From assembly GCF_024919275.1 (NCBI RefSeq), contig NZ_JANWGH010000003.1:285677-349676 (forward strand): a DNA stretch of 64,000 nucleotides, read 5' to 3'. The position numbers were made by a program, and so were the translations under genes. This DNA comes from Algoriphagus limi (GTDB taxonomy: Bacteria; Bacteroidota; Bacteroidia; Cytophagales; Cyclobacteriaceae). Within the stretch, counting starts at the first letter, position 1. Every line of letters begins with the position of its first letter. Of this stretch, positions 6,998 through 16,051 are shown in pieces. Below the pieces are notes generated by a model, which did no database searches, was not told the DNA's origin, and saw only the letters and a program-made list of their open reading frames with translations.

Positions 6998-8740
6998 TTA
7001 TTTACTCCAACTTGCCTTTCCTCCTTTGGCAGAATCGACGGTGATACTGTAGTTGGAAGCAGAAGATACAATCCATCTCACTTTCACCGCACTCATTCCA
7101 GGGATATTGTCAACGGCGATTCGTTCTGGTCGAAGTTTCTGCTCTTGATAGCTCTTGAAGTCTTCATTTTCTACTACAAAACCTGCCACAACTTTAGCCC
7201 CGGAAATGGACACATAGTCCGGACGCTCGATATTGTACTTCAAATCCTGCGAGGAGTGTGTTGGCATCATTCGCTCATTGAAGATGGTAGCCGTGATCGC
7301 TTTCAGTCCACCGCCCAAGTCTTCCTCTTTTACATCCATCACGGATAGCTTCGGCGTGTGGTAGGCATGGTAAATCGTAAAGGCTGAATTTCTGTGCGCA
7401 TCTTGTTCCATCAAGAAACCCGGGTGGGCACGTCCAAAGGTCTTTTTAAAACCTCCAATCTCAATCTCTCCATATTGCGGATGCTCGTAGCTCTCCCAGT
7501 CCACAAAAGCATCTCCGAAGGTCAGCAATTGATCTACCTTGAGTTGTTCTTCCTGATTGCCTCTACCGGCATTTTGATGGAAGTAGAGATAAGAAATCAT
7601 CAACTCATTGGAATAGGTGAAAATCCCACGATTCCCATAAAACCAATCCAATTCTCCTCCAAATACCGAATACAGATCCTTGTAAACAGTGAGGTAACGA
7701 TATCCAGGCATCATTTCTTCGCCTTTTTTGGCAATGGCGTCGTAGATTCGGATATCCTCGCGGTTGTAGGTATTCACATCCTCTTCAGCACCTGGTCCAC
7801 GAAGGATCATTCCTCCATAGTTGTGGTAACTCTGAGCCCCAGCGATATTGGGGTGCTTCATCACAAACTCCATCACTGAGCGATTTTCTGGAAGGGTAAA
7901 AGGATAGCGAAGCGCTCCTCGCTGAATGTAATCCGGCTGCCAGTTCCAGCCCCAATCTCGGTTAGGATCGTAGTAGCCGACATCGTCATCATTGATACGT
8001 CCGTCCCCATCAAGATCGGTTCCTTCTTGACCGAGTATTTCATAGTCTCCCACTTGATCAGGCCCTACCGGTACCAAGCGACGAGGATCCAGCGGGTCTT
8101 TAATGTATCGTCCCGTTGGGCTTTTTCGGATCATTTGGGTAATGTGACCATCTCCATTTAGGTCGTCCATTTCATCTTCACCAGCTAATCCATCTCCGTC
8201 ATTATCCAATACCATAACACCAGATCGAGGTGTATTTTGGGTATTTGGCTTCAAAAAGAAGTCATTTCGAGCGTCTGGATTGATTGTAGGAGTGATATAA
8301 AAAGTTTTATCCCGGAGCAATTCCTGGATAAATTCCGTATCCCCATGCATCTCGGTCAGATACCAGGCTGTATACAAAGCAAATTCAGCCCCCTGAATTT
8401 CATTAGAGTGAATATTGCCATCGATCCACATGGCCGGTTTGTCTGTATCTTTTCCTGCGGAAAAATCAGTAATCGTCAAGGTCATGATATCCCGACCTTC
8501 ATACGATTTACCGATTGATTGGATTTTTGCTAAATCAGGATGAGCCTTGGCGATTTTTTGCATGACATCGACCAATCCTTCATAAGTATAGTAGCGATTC
8601 CATGCTACTTCTACCTTAGGCATGTGTGGAGAGCCAACTGCTTTGAAGAACTTCTCCTGCGCATTCACGTCCACGCTTGCCAATCCGGCTGCGCTCAAAG
8701 CCAGGGCAAGGAAATATTTTTTGATTTTCATAGTCTTCAT
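6998..8740 (-). CDS. Secreted M14 zinc carboxypeptidase
   Basis: 580 residues with a signal peptide (cleavage near VNAQ, residue 28). The M14 zinc motif HxxE is intact (H111-SNE114 in DGNIHSNEIQG) and the third zinc His is in SYHNYGG. Between them is an Asp/Gly-rich insert (DNDGDG and DLNGDGHIT) that looks like EF-hand-type calcium loops. It would trim C-terminal residues from peptides in the periplasm or at the surface. It is the second gene of a two-gene operon, 4 bp after the stop of the degenerate homologue 8745-10337. Start ATG 8740 is used; ATG 8731 is equally possible, and earlier in-frame ATGs overlap the upstream gene. Confidence 0.9.
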   Translation of the reverse strand: MKTMKIKKYFLALALSAAGLASVDVNAQEKFFKAVGSPHMPKVEVAWNRYYTYEGLVDVMQKIAKAHPDLAKIQSIGKSYEGRDIMTLTITDFSAGKDTDKPAMWIDGNIHSNEIQGAEFALYTAWYLTEMHGDTEFIQELLRDKTFYITPTINPDARNDFFLKPNTQNTPRSGVMVLDNDGDGLAGEDEMDDLNGDGHITQMIRKSPTGRYIKDPLDPRRLVPVGPDQVGDYEILGQEGTDLDGDGRINDDDVGYYDPNRDWGWNWQPDYIQRGALRYPFTLPENRSVMEFVMKHPNIAGAQSYHNYGGMILRGPGAEEDVNTYNREDIRIYDAIAKKGEEMMPGYRYLTVYKDLYSVFGGELDWFYGNRGIFTYSNELMISYLYFHQNAGRGNQEEQLKVDQLLTFGDAFVDWESYEHPQYGEIEIGGFKKTFGRAHPGFLMEQDAHRNSAFTIYHAYHTPKLSVMDVKEEDLGGGLKAITATIFNERMMPTHSSQDLKYNIERPDYVSISGAKVVAGFVVENEDFKSYQEQKLRPERIAVDNIPGMSAVKVRWIVSSASNYSITVDSAKGGKASWSK

Positions 8741-8744
8741 GGCT

Positions 8745-10337
8745 TTAGAGTTTGAACGTTGCATTGATAAATCCTGCATGAGCTGCACCGGCTTTCAGGG
8801 TTACATCCCCTTTTCCGCGGATGATCCAGCTCAAACTCACTTTCTCATAAGCTCCAATGGAGTCGATCAATTGGATTTTTTCACCTGAAATCAGGCGATC
8901 TTCCCCAGCATTCAGATCCACTCGGATTTTTCGTAGCCAACGGGAACGTTCACCCATTTCGGAATGAGTAGGAAGTGGTGCGTTGTTGAAAAGGTCCAAA
9001 GAAACGCGTGTCAACCCATTTCCGATAGATTCAATTTTTAGGTTTTGAACCTCCAAATTCGGCTGCATCTCAGCTAGCTTGAGAATGAAGTCCGTATGCT
9101 CATCAGCGATTTCGCCTACTTTTTCATAAGGAGGATTAGCCATCACAAATGGTTTAATTCCTCCAACCTCTACTTTTTTACCTGGGAAATCAGGGTGGGA
9201 TATCTCTGTCCAGGGAACAAAGACATCATTCCATCCCAAAGAATCTGCCCAGGCCAAATAGTTGGCTTCAGCATTGGACTTACCTTTGAATTCGGGCACC
9301 CAATAGCCCGGTGTACTGTAACTTAATCGGGCAAAATGGAAGTAGGCCCACTGGAAGAAATCTCCATCAGTGCCTTGGTTGTTTTGCTGAAAAGCCTTTT
9401 GAGAAACTGTGCTTTTGTAAAGGTCGGAAACCATGGCATTGATGGCTTCGTCTTTCTGCAAAATGGAAGTAACTACCCGCTTTCTGGCATTCTGCGCATT
9501 GTACTTCAAAGGAGAGGAGAGGTTGTTAGCAGGAGAGAAAGTCACAAAAGCGAAGATGTTCCACTGATCAAAAAGGTAATCCAAAAGCGCTCGGCTTTCG
9601 GGTTGGGATACTGCAATATCTCCAGCCAAAGGTTCGAAAACAGGGAATTTGTAGGTCAGGGATTTATTGAAAGCGATACCTTCCTTCAAGTCTTCGGCGA
9701 AGTTGCCATCCTGATCATCATCCTTGCTTTCCTTGAATACCAGATAGCTTCCTGCTTCTCCTTTGCTTCGATCAGCTTTTACCAAAACTCGCTCGTCTTC
9801 CTTGGAAACAACATAATCTCCCATTGGGTCTTCTACTCGCATCCAGGTGATATACCCATCACCGTTCAGGTCGCTGTATCCATTGTCGCCTGGAGTTCCG
9901 TCCCGGTCATGATCCACAGATGCCCCATTTCCACGGCGCTCATATTTCAAGCTTGCATGGTACTGCGCATAAGCATCCGGAGACATATTTGGAAAGATGT
10001 AAAAAGTGGTCTTTTCCAAGACATCCGAATGTTCATTGATTAGCTTCTCAGCAAATTGAGTAGCCAATTCAACACTAAGTACGTGGAATCCTTCGACACC
10101 CCCGACTACTGCTATCGCAGGTTTTTCGTCTTGGTTACCGGATCCAATTTTAAGAGCCCAAATGGGATTGCCTCCTGGAGTTTGGGCAAGTCTTTCAAGG
10201 CTAGCATTTGAGCTGGCCCCAATTTTTTGAAGTCGCTGTTCTAGTTGGGAAAGTGTTGGGTAATCATTCTGGGCCATGGAAGCACCAGAAATCAAAACAC
10301 TTCCAGCCAACAAGCAGCCGAAAAAGAATTTTTTCAT
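8745..10337 (-). CDS. Degenerate M14-like protein, probable pseudo-carboxypeptidase
   Basis: 530 residues with a signal peptide (MKKFFFGCLLAGSVLISGASMAQ). It aligns by eye with the neighbouring M14 peptidase, including the Asp-rich insert (DHDRDG, DLNGDGYIT). However, the HxxE zinc motif is replaced by E82-GFH85, and the segment matching the third zinc ligand reads FVTFSPANN instead of SYHNYGG. The region matching YSNEL reads YSTPG. It therefore probably lacks peptidase activity and may bind peptides or act as a partner of the active enzyme encoded next. The frame is intact, so it is not a pseudogene. Confidence 0.82.
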   Translation of the reverse strand: MKKFFFGCLLAGSVLISGASMAQNDYPTLSQLEQRLQKIGASSNASLERLAQTPGGNPIWALKIGSGNQDEKPAIAVVGGVEGFHVLSVELATQFAEKLINEHSDVLEKTTFYIFPNMSPDAYAQYHASLKYERRGNGASVDHDRDGTPGDNGYSDLNGDGYITWMRVEDPMGDYVVSKEDERVLVKADRSKGEAGSYLVFKESKDDDQDGNFAEDLKEGIAFNKSLTYKFPVFEPLAGDIAVSQPESRALLDYLFDQWNIFAFVTFSPANNLSSPLKYNAQNARKRVVTSILQKDEAINAMVSDLYKSTVSQKAFQQNNQGTDGDFFQWAYFHFARLSYSTPGYWVPEFKGKSNAEANYLAWADSLGWNDVFVPWTEISHPDFPGKKVEVGGIKPFVMANPPYEKVGEIADEHTDFILKLAEMQPNLEVQNLKIESIGNGLTRVSLDLFNNAPLPTHSEMGERSRWLRKIRVDLNAGEDRLISGEKIQLIDSIGAYEKVSLSWIIRGKGDVTLKAGAAHAGFINATFKL

Positions 10338-10582
10338 AAGGTTTGGATTAGTTTTTCGCTAGATAAATAGTCCATATCAATGTCTAATTTTATCAAAATA
10401 TCTCCACTTCCCCACCTAGACTTATTTTTCCCTCCTAAAAAAAGCGTGAATGGGAGCTAATTTGGATGAGTGGAATCCTAACATCAAAAAGATTCATGAA
10501 TAAAAATCATTCTAAATAGTCTCAAAAAAGAAGCGTTGGATGATTATCGAAAATGGATTTTCACTAACTTAAGGAAAAGGGA
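10338..10582. other. Intergenic stretch with a short repeat
   Basis: No gene is evident. A 30-bp segment at 10455-10484 recurs with 5 mismatches at 11467-11496, on the other side of the next gene. A 17-codon frame (10450-10503, MGANLDEWNPNIKKIHE) covers it. Confidence 0.4.
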
Positions 10583-11371
10583 TTGGTTTGTGGAACAAAA
10601 TTTAAGGTCATCAAACTTTACACTTCCATATTAAATAGCAGGACGTACATCACCCTAGTGATTTCGGTAATTGTTACTTTCCTTTCCATTCACTTCAACT
10701 TGGTGTATAACCTGGATCTGACGCTGCTCAGTATAGCTATTATTTTTCCTTTGGTTTTTAATATTCGTGGAGCTTTCCGCAGGAGAGAAAAAGCCCTTGA
10801 GCATCTCAGTAAGTACCGGTCTGCCATGGTAACTATAAATTTTTACTTGCAGACCAGTACTGATTTGTCCGAAGAGGAAAAGCAGAAAACAGAAGACATT
10901 CTTTCTCGAATAAGCGATCAAGCCGTCAGCCACCTGAAGAACAATGAAGAAAATGTGGAATCGGTAGATCGGGCTATACATGATTTCCATACGCATATTT
11001 CAGAATTGGAGGATTTTATCCCAAGAAGAATCAAAGACAGGATTTTTAGATATATGAATGATATGCAGGAGGGATTTGAGAATGTTTTCGCAATAAATAT
11101 TCATCGAACTCCAAGAGCCTTAAAGGCATATTGCTTGGTTTTTATTTACATTTTTCCTTTCATTTATTCTCCAACAGTAAATTACAATATTGGGGTAGCC
11201 CACAGCGATCTGGTCATCTATTTCATAGTAGTGGTTACAGAATTTATCCTTATTGCCCTTTATAATATTCAGGATCAAATGGAATATCCCTTTGATGATA
11301 TTGGAGTGGATGATATTAAACTAGAGAATTTCCAATTACATCGAAGAGTGTATCCTTTTTTAAAAAAGTGA
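10583..11371 (+). CDS. Bestrophin-like integral membrane protein
   Basis: 262 residues from a TTG start. Two hydrophobic hairpins (about 18-55 and 185-235) flank a long charged helical middle. The C-terminal text (YNIQDQMEYPFDDIGVDDIKL) resembles the acidic segment after the last membrane helix of bestrophin-type chloride channels and UPF0187-like proteins; the match is weak. The TTG at 10583 is preceded by an aaggaaaaggg stretch and no earlier in-frame ATG exists; the next ATG would remove the first membrane segment. It is not clearly linked to its neighbours. Confidence 0.6.
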   Translation: MVCGTKFKVIKLYTSILNSRTYITLVISVIVTFLSIHFNLVYNLDLTLLSIAIIFPLVFNIRGAFRRREKALEHLSKYRSAMVTINFYLQTSTDLSEEEKQKTEDILSRISDQAVSHLKNNEENVESVDRAIHDFHTHISELEDFIPRRIKDRIFRYMNDMQEGFENVFAINIHRTPRALKAYCLVFIYIFPFIYSPTVNYNIGVAHSDLVIYFIVVVTEFILIALYNIQDQMEYPFDDIGVDDIKLENFQLHRRVYPFLKK

Positions 11372-11424
11372 TTTACTTAATCTCTTCTAAAAATCAATCT
11401 TTCCGAAACGACACCCAGTAATCA

Positions 11425-11442
11425 TTAACTTTAAAGAGTTAA
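11425..11442. promoter_or_regulatory. Inverted repeat upstream of the UspA/antiporter operon
   Basis: TTAACT-TTAAAG-AGTTAA, a perfect 6-6-6 dyad 108 bp before the UspA start. It could be an operator or just an AT-rich coincidence. Confidence 0.35.
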
Positions 11443-11550
11443 TACTTCCAATAAAGCTTTTAATGAAGCGAAATTGGAGGAGTGGAATCCAAAGATTTAT
11501 GTTGGAGCAAAGGAGAAATTTTTATTATTTGAAAAAAATCCCTGTTTTCC

Positions 11551-12381
11551 ATGTATAAAAAAATCGCTCTGGCCATCGCTTTTTCTCCGAGAATTGAGGC
11601 CTTGATTGCAGAAGTCAAACGCCTCGTTATTCTTTTTGATACGGAATTATTGCTGATTCACGTGGGAACCAAAACTCCTGAATTGGAAGCAAAGCTAGAT
11701 GAAATGCTAGCTCGGCATGGTTGTGACAAGCTCCGAATCAAGGTAGTTTGGAAGGAGGGGAAGCCAGTGAAAATGATTGTCAAGGCATGTGAAGAGGAAA
11801 ATGTGGATTTGTTAGTAGCCGGTGCCTTGAAGCATGAGGGGCTTTTCAAATATTACATGGGAACAGTGGGCCGGAAAATTATTCGAAAGGCACCTTGTTC
11901 TGTTTTGACGCTGATTGAGCCTCGAGTGGAAACTTCCGAATTTTCCCGTGTGGTAATCAACGGAACCCAATTGGAAATCACTCCTTATGTGATTGAGAAA
12001 GGGTTGGAGTTTTCCAAAATTGTGAAGGCAGATATGGTCTCCATCTTGAATGAGATAAAGCTGTACGGCTTGCAAATGGGTACAGCAAGTGAGGACTCGG
12101 AGGAGGAGATTGCACAGACACGACGACAATTGGTTCAAAATGAAATCGATTATGTCCAAAAAATCCTAGATACCCTCGATCCAGGCAAATTGAAAATAAA
12201 CATCAAAGTAACCGGAGGAAAATGGGCGGTGGAACTAGCTCGATTCTGTGAAAAAACGGATGCTAACCTTCTGGTAGTGGGGGATACCCGAAAATTAAAT
12301 TTCTTTGACAGACTCTTTCCTCATGATTTGGAAGAGCTTCTCAGTACTTTGCCTTGTAATCTTTTAATCGTTAAAAAATAA
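11551..12381 (+). CDS. Tandem universal stress protein (UspA family)
   Basis: 276 residues composed of two UspA-like alpha/beta domains (about 1-135 and 148-276). The second ends in the typical strand PCNLLIVKK and the first in APCSVLTLIE. The ATP-binding G-x2-G-x9-G pattern is not clearly conserved in either half. It lies 6 bp upstream of a CPA2 antiporter gene, so the two are almost certainly co-transcribed. UspA domains fused to or encoded beside CPA2 antiporters are thought to regulate ion exchange, so a regulatory subunit role is likely. Confidence 0.86.
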   Translation: MYKKIALAIAFSPRIEALIAEVKRLVILFDTELLLIHVGTKTPELEAKLDEMLARHGCDKLRIKVVWKEGKPVKMIVKACEEENVDLLVAGALKHEGLFKYYMGTVGRKIIRKAPCSVLTLIEPRVETSEFSRVVINGTQLEITPYVIEKGLEFSKIVKADMVSILNEIKLYGLQMGTASEDSEEEIAQTRRQLVQNEIDYVQKILDTLDPGKLKINIKVTGGKWAVELARFCEKTDANLLVVGDTRKLNFFDRLFPHDLEELLSTLPCNLLIVKK

Positions 12382-12387
12382 ACCTCC

Positions 12388-13623
12388 ATGGAAACGTTAA
12401 ACCATAAGGAGGTTATTAATCTCCTCATACAGCTTGCTGCTATGCTCATCATAGCAAGGGTTTTTGCAGAGTTGGCTAGGAAAATCAAACAGCCTGCCGT
12501 GGTAGGTGAAATCCTAGCAGGGATTGTCTTAGGACCCACCATTTTGGGAACAGTCATGCCTGAATTCCATACCTATCTCTTTGGAGGAGGAGGGAATACG
12601 AATATCGCGCTCGATGGCTTTGTGCAGATTTCTGTGGTTTTGCTTCTTTTCATTGCAGGACTGGAAGTAGAGCTGCAAATTGTATGGAATCAAGGGAAAA
12701 ATGCGCTTAAAATCGCAGTCGCTTCCATGGTGTTGCCAATTATTGCCGGCTTTGTGGTGGCCTATGCTTTCCCGGAATTTTTGGGAGTAAATATCAATGA
12801 CCGAATGGTCGCTTCCACCTTTTTTGGGCTGGCAATCAGTATCACAGCCTTGGCGGTGGTTGCCCGGGTTTTAATGGATTTGAACCTATTTAAAACTCCT
12901 ACAGGCCTCTTAATCATCGCTGCAGCTATGATTGTTGATGTCTTGGGATGGATTGTTTTCTCGGTGATTTTATCTCTTTCTGAAACTAGTAGTGGAGGTT
13001 TGGGAGTTTGGCCTACGATAGGCTTGACCTTGCTTTTCACTTTGGTAATGTTGACAGTAGGAAAGGGTTTGATCAACAGGACTTTGCCTTGGGTAAATAA
13101 AAAGCTAGCCTGGCCGGGAGGTTTACTTTCTCTGTCTTTGGCGCTTTGTTTCTTGGCAGCTTCTTTTACTGAATTCATTGGAATCCATGCCATTTTCGGT
13201 GCATTTATCATTGGCGTGGCATTGGGTGATTCGGAATATTTGACTGAGAAAGCCAAGGAGATTCTACACCAATTCATTAACAATATCTTTGCCCCAATCT
13301 TCTTCGTTTCGATCGGTTTAAAGGTCAATTTTATTGAAAGTTTTGACCTAGGAGTGACAGGTGTAGTAGTGATTGTCGGTTTGTTGACCAAGTATTATGG
13401 AGCTTACTTGGGGGGAAGATTTGCAGGCGTTGGAAGGAAACAGTCGGTCATCGCAGGCTTTGGGTTGAGCACAAGAGGCAGTATGGATATTATTTTGGGT
13501 TTGATTGCTTTGGAGTACGGACTCGTATCTGATTCCCTATTTATTGGCTTGGTGATTTTAGCTTTGATTTCCAGTATTGCTTCCGGTCCATTGATGCGGT
13601 GGGCGGGGAATTTTAAGTTTTAA
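12388..13623 (+). CDS. CPA2-family monovalent cation:proton antiporter
   Basis: 411 residues with about 12-13 transmembrane segments. CPA2 features include the VGEILAGIVLGPTILG motif near residues 37-52, LLFIAGLEVEL near 85 and the unwound-helix region. There is no C-terminal TrkA-N domain, so regulation may come from the UspA protein encoded 6 bp upstream. It probably exchanges Na+ or K+ for H+ across the inner membrane. The exact ion cannot be read from the sequence. Confidence 0.88.
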   Translation: METLNHKEVINLLIQLAAMLIIARVFAELARKIKQPAVVGEILAGIVLGPTILGTVMPEFHTYLFGGGGNTNIALDGFVQISVVLLLFIAGLEVELQIVWNQGKNALKIAVASMVLPIIAGFVVAYAFPEFLGVNINDRMVASTFFGLAISITALAVVARVLMDLNLFKTPTGLLIIAAAMIVDVLGWIVFSVILSLSETSSGGLGVWPTIGLTLLFTLVMLTVGKGLINRTLPWVNKKLAWPGGLLSLSLALCFLAASFTEFIGIHAIFGAFIIGVALGDSEYLTEKAKEILHQFINNIFAPIFFVSIGLKVNFIESFDLGVTGVVVIVGLLTKYYGAYLGGRFAGVGRKQSVIAGFGLSTRGSMDIILGLIALEYGLVSDSLFIGLVILALISSIASGPLMRWAGNFKF

Positions 13624-13720
13624 AAGCTTTTCTCAATCCTTCATCAATTTGTTCAATTGGGTAGAATTAACTTTCAGGTGTAATTTTGGGTTGTAAAAAT
13701 TCACCCACTTAGCAAACGAT

Positions 13721-14749
13721 ATGGCAAAGGCTCAAAAAATTGGCGTTTTACTCGTCAATTTGGGAACACCTGACAGCACTCAAACTTCGGATGTCCGCAA
13801 ATACCTTCGCGAATTTTTAATGGATGGACGTGTGATTGACTTCCCGTTTATCCCGCGATGGATGTTGGTCAATTTGATTATAGCGCCTTTCCGATCTCCA
13901 AAGTCGGCCAAGGAATACCGAAAACTTTGGACCGATAGAGGTTCACCTTTGCTTTTCCATACAGAAGATCTTCGCGATAAATTGGTTCAAAAGCTTGATC
14001 CAGATAAGTTTTTGGTGAAGATTGCCATGCGCTATCAGAATCCAAGTATCGAAAAAGGGCTTGCTGAATTGATGGCCGAAAAGGTGAAGAAGATCATTGT
14101 GGTTCCGCTTTTTCCACAATATGCTTCGGCGACAAATGGGTCCGTAATTGACAAGGTGATGGAGATTGTCAGAGGATGGCAAATCATCCCTGAAATTTCT
14201 TTCATCAGTAATTTTGTCGAGCACCCACTATTCTTACAAGCCTGGGAAGAATTGGGAAAAGAAATGATGGAAAAGGGGGAATACGAACATTTTGTCTTTT
14301 CCTATCATGGTCTTCCGGAGCGACAAATCCGAAAAGGATCGGTCGAAAATTATTGCCAACTCGGCGCTTGTTGCAATAAATACGGCGCCAAAAATCAATT
14401 CTGCTACCGAGCTCAATGCTTCCAAACCACTCGTCTAGTTGCTCAGCGTCTTGGTCTTCCTGAAGAAAAGGTTACAACTTGTTTCCAATCCCGCTTGGGA
14501 AATGATCCCTGGGTAAAGCCATATACAGAGGATGTAATTAAGGAATTGGCAGGAAAAGGTATCAAAAAGGTGTTAGTGTTTTCACCTGCTTTTGTGGCAG
14601 ATTGCCTTGAAACAACTGTGGAGGTAGGAGAAGAGTACAAGGAAGAATTTGAAGAGTTGGGAGGAGAGCAATGGGATTTGGTTCCGAGCTTAAATTCTTC
14701 GGACACTTGGGTAGAATGCATCAAGGACTTGGTGGAAAGCCGCGCTTAA
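13721..14749 (+). CDS. hemH: Ferrochelatase
   Basis: 342 residues. It inserts Fe2+ into protoporphyrin IX in the last step of heme synthesis. The N-terminal VLLVNLGTPDS motif, catalytic H196 in SYHGLPE and the later glutamate in DCLETTVEV are present. A cysteine-rich insertion follows the catalytic His (C212, C217, C218, C228, C233), which resembles the internal cysteine insertion reported in some [2Fe-2S] ferrochelatases. It is monocistronic, with an AT-rich upstream region. Confidence 0.96.
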   Translation: MAKAQKIGVLLVNLGTPDSTQTSDVRKYLREFLMDGRVIDFPFIPRWMLVNLIIAPFRSPKSAKEYRKLWTDRGSPLLFHTEDLRDKLVQKLDPDKFLVKIAMRYQNPSIEKGLAELMAEKVKKIIVVPLFPQYASATNGSVIDKVMEIVRGWQIIPEISFISNFVEHPLFLQAWEELGKEMMEKGEYEHFVFSYHGLPERQIRKGSVENYCQLGACCNKYGAKNQFCYRAQCFQTTRLVAQRLGLPEEKVTTCFQSRLGNDPWVKPYTEDVIKELAGKGIKKVLVFSPAFVADCLETTVEVGEEYKEEFEELGGEQWDLVPSLNSSDTWVECIKDLVESRA

Positions 14750-14827
14750 TAAGTAGCATCAATTTTCTAGTCTTACCTAGAATTCCCGAATTTTCTCGAA
14801 ATTCGTAGCTGTTTTAAACCCATCACT

Positions 14828-15991
14828 TTGTCAAAAGCATCGAGTCGGGCTTTTCTGATTCTCGGGATTGTCCTCATATCCATTAACCTCCGAACATCAA
14901 TTGCCTCTGTTGGCCCTTTGATTCCATTTATCCGGGAGGATTTGGGGATTTCTAATGGTTTGGCTGGTTCATTGACTACGCTTACCCTATTTACTTTTGC
15001 CATATTTTCGCTCTTTTCACCGGGAATCGGTAAGCGAATAGGAAATGGGCGATCCATTTTTTTAGGAATATCAATCCTTGCAATAGGTGTGATTTTGCGG
15101 GTTTTAGGGGGAGTGGAATTGCTGTTTTTCGGTACGGCTCTTACAGGAATAGGAATCGTGATAGCCAATGTCTTGATGATTCCTTTTTTCAAGTCACATC
15201 TTCCTGAAAAGTTAGGGTTATTGACCGCAATTCTTTCTACTGGGATGTCCCTATTTGCGGCTATCGCTTCAGGAGTTAGTGTTCCTTTGGCTGTGGATTT
15301 AGGCTGGGGATGGAGAGGTTCGCTTGCTTCTTGGGTGGTTTTGATGGTAATTGCCCTAGCCGTTTGGTTTCCTCAGGCCAAAGCTAAACCATCCCCAAAA
15401 TCTGGGATTGAAATAGCCGGTAAAAATGTATGGAAGTCAAAATTGGCTTGGCAGGTCACTCTCTTCATGGGAGCCCAATCCGTGATGTATTTCACGATGG
15501 TGACCTGGTTACCGGATATGCTTATATCCAAAGGCATGACACCTGTGCGTGCAGGTTTAGCTCTTTCTTACATGCAGCTGATTTCTTTGATTGGGACTTT
15601 TTTCGCACCGGGCCTGTTGATGAAATTACGTCAGCAGCAAGGAGTAATTCTGGGTGTTTCAATTGGATACTTGCTAGGGTATAGTCTCCTTTTTTGGAAT
15701 GAGACATGGATTATTTTTACTTCGATGACCATTATAGGTATAGGTTCAGGAGCAAGTTTGAGTATAGCTTACACCTTAATTTCCTTGCGAACCATCGAGG
15801 ATCAGACTACATCTAGGCTTTCGGGTATGGTCCAATCTGCAGGATATATTTTGGCAGCCTTAGGTCCTTTGCTTTTTGGAGTTTCCTTGGATTTGGTTGG
15901 GAATTGGGATTTTTTGAATTGGTTTTTGTTGGCTATGACCATTCAGTTTTTGATTTTCGGTTGGGGAGCCGGTAAGGATCAAAAAATCTGA
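14828..15991 (+). CDS. MFS transporter, CynX/NimT-like
   Basis: 387 residues with 12 predicted membrane helices. The opening ILGIVLISINLRTSIASVGPLIPFIREDLG is split over the first helix and loop and is typical of the CynX/NimT group of major facilitator proteins, which export or import cyanate, nitroimidazoles or other small molecules. The substrate is unknown. The start is TTG 14828, since no ATG is available before the first helix. It is 78 bp after hemH on the same strand, with no evident functional link. Confidence 0.82.
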   Translation: MSKASSRAFLILGIVLISINLRTSIASVGPLIPFIREDLGISNGLAGSLTTLTLFTFAIFSLFSPGIGKRIGNGRSIFLGISILAIGVILRVLGGVELLFFGTALTGIGIVIANVLMIPFFKSHLPEKLGLLTAILSTGMSLFAAIASGVSVPLAVDLGWGWRGSLASWVVLMVIALAVWFPQAKAKPSPKSGIEIAGKNVWKSKLAWQVTLFMGAQSVMYFTMVTWLPDMLISKGMTPVRAGLALSYMQLISLIGTFFAPGLLMKLRQQQGVILGVSIGYLLGYSLLFWNETWIIFTSMTIIGIGSGASLSIAYTLISLRTIEDQTTSRLSGMVQSAGYILAALGPLLFGVSLDLVGNWDFLNWFLLAMTIQFLIFGWGAGKDQKI

Positions 15992-16025
15992 TTTACTTTT
16001 TGACTCTAAGCTGGATTTATTCGGC

Positions 16026-16033
16026 TAATTTTG
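16026..16033 (+). promoter_or_regulatory. -7 element TAATTTTG
   Basis: An exact TAnnTTTG match 18 bp upstream of ATG 16052. It supports that start over an in-frame ATG at 16031 that lies inside the element. Confidence 0.65.
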
Positions 16034-16051
16034 CGCTCAAATTCTATCGCT

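Noticed and set aside
9336..10043. A 235-codon open frame opposite the degenerate M14 gene
   Set aside because: It lies fully inside the M14-like gene, which has a signal peptide and homologous domain; the antisense translation has no recognisable pattern.
8745..10337. The upstream M14-like gene as a pseudogene
   Set aside because: Although the zinc motif is lost, the frame is intact, the signal peptide is normal and it is tightly coupled to the active homologue.
12762..13391. A 209-codon open frame opposite the CPA2 antiporter gene
   Set aside because: It is antisense to a clear gene and its translation is a Lys/Pro/Thr-rich mirror of membrane-protein codons with no family look.
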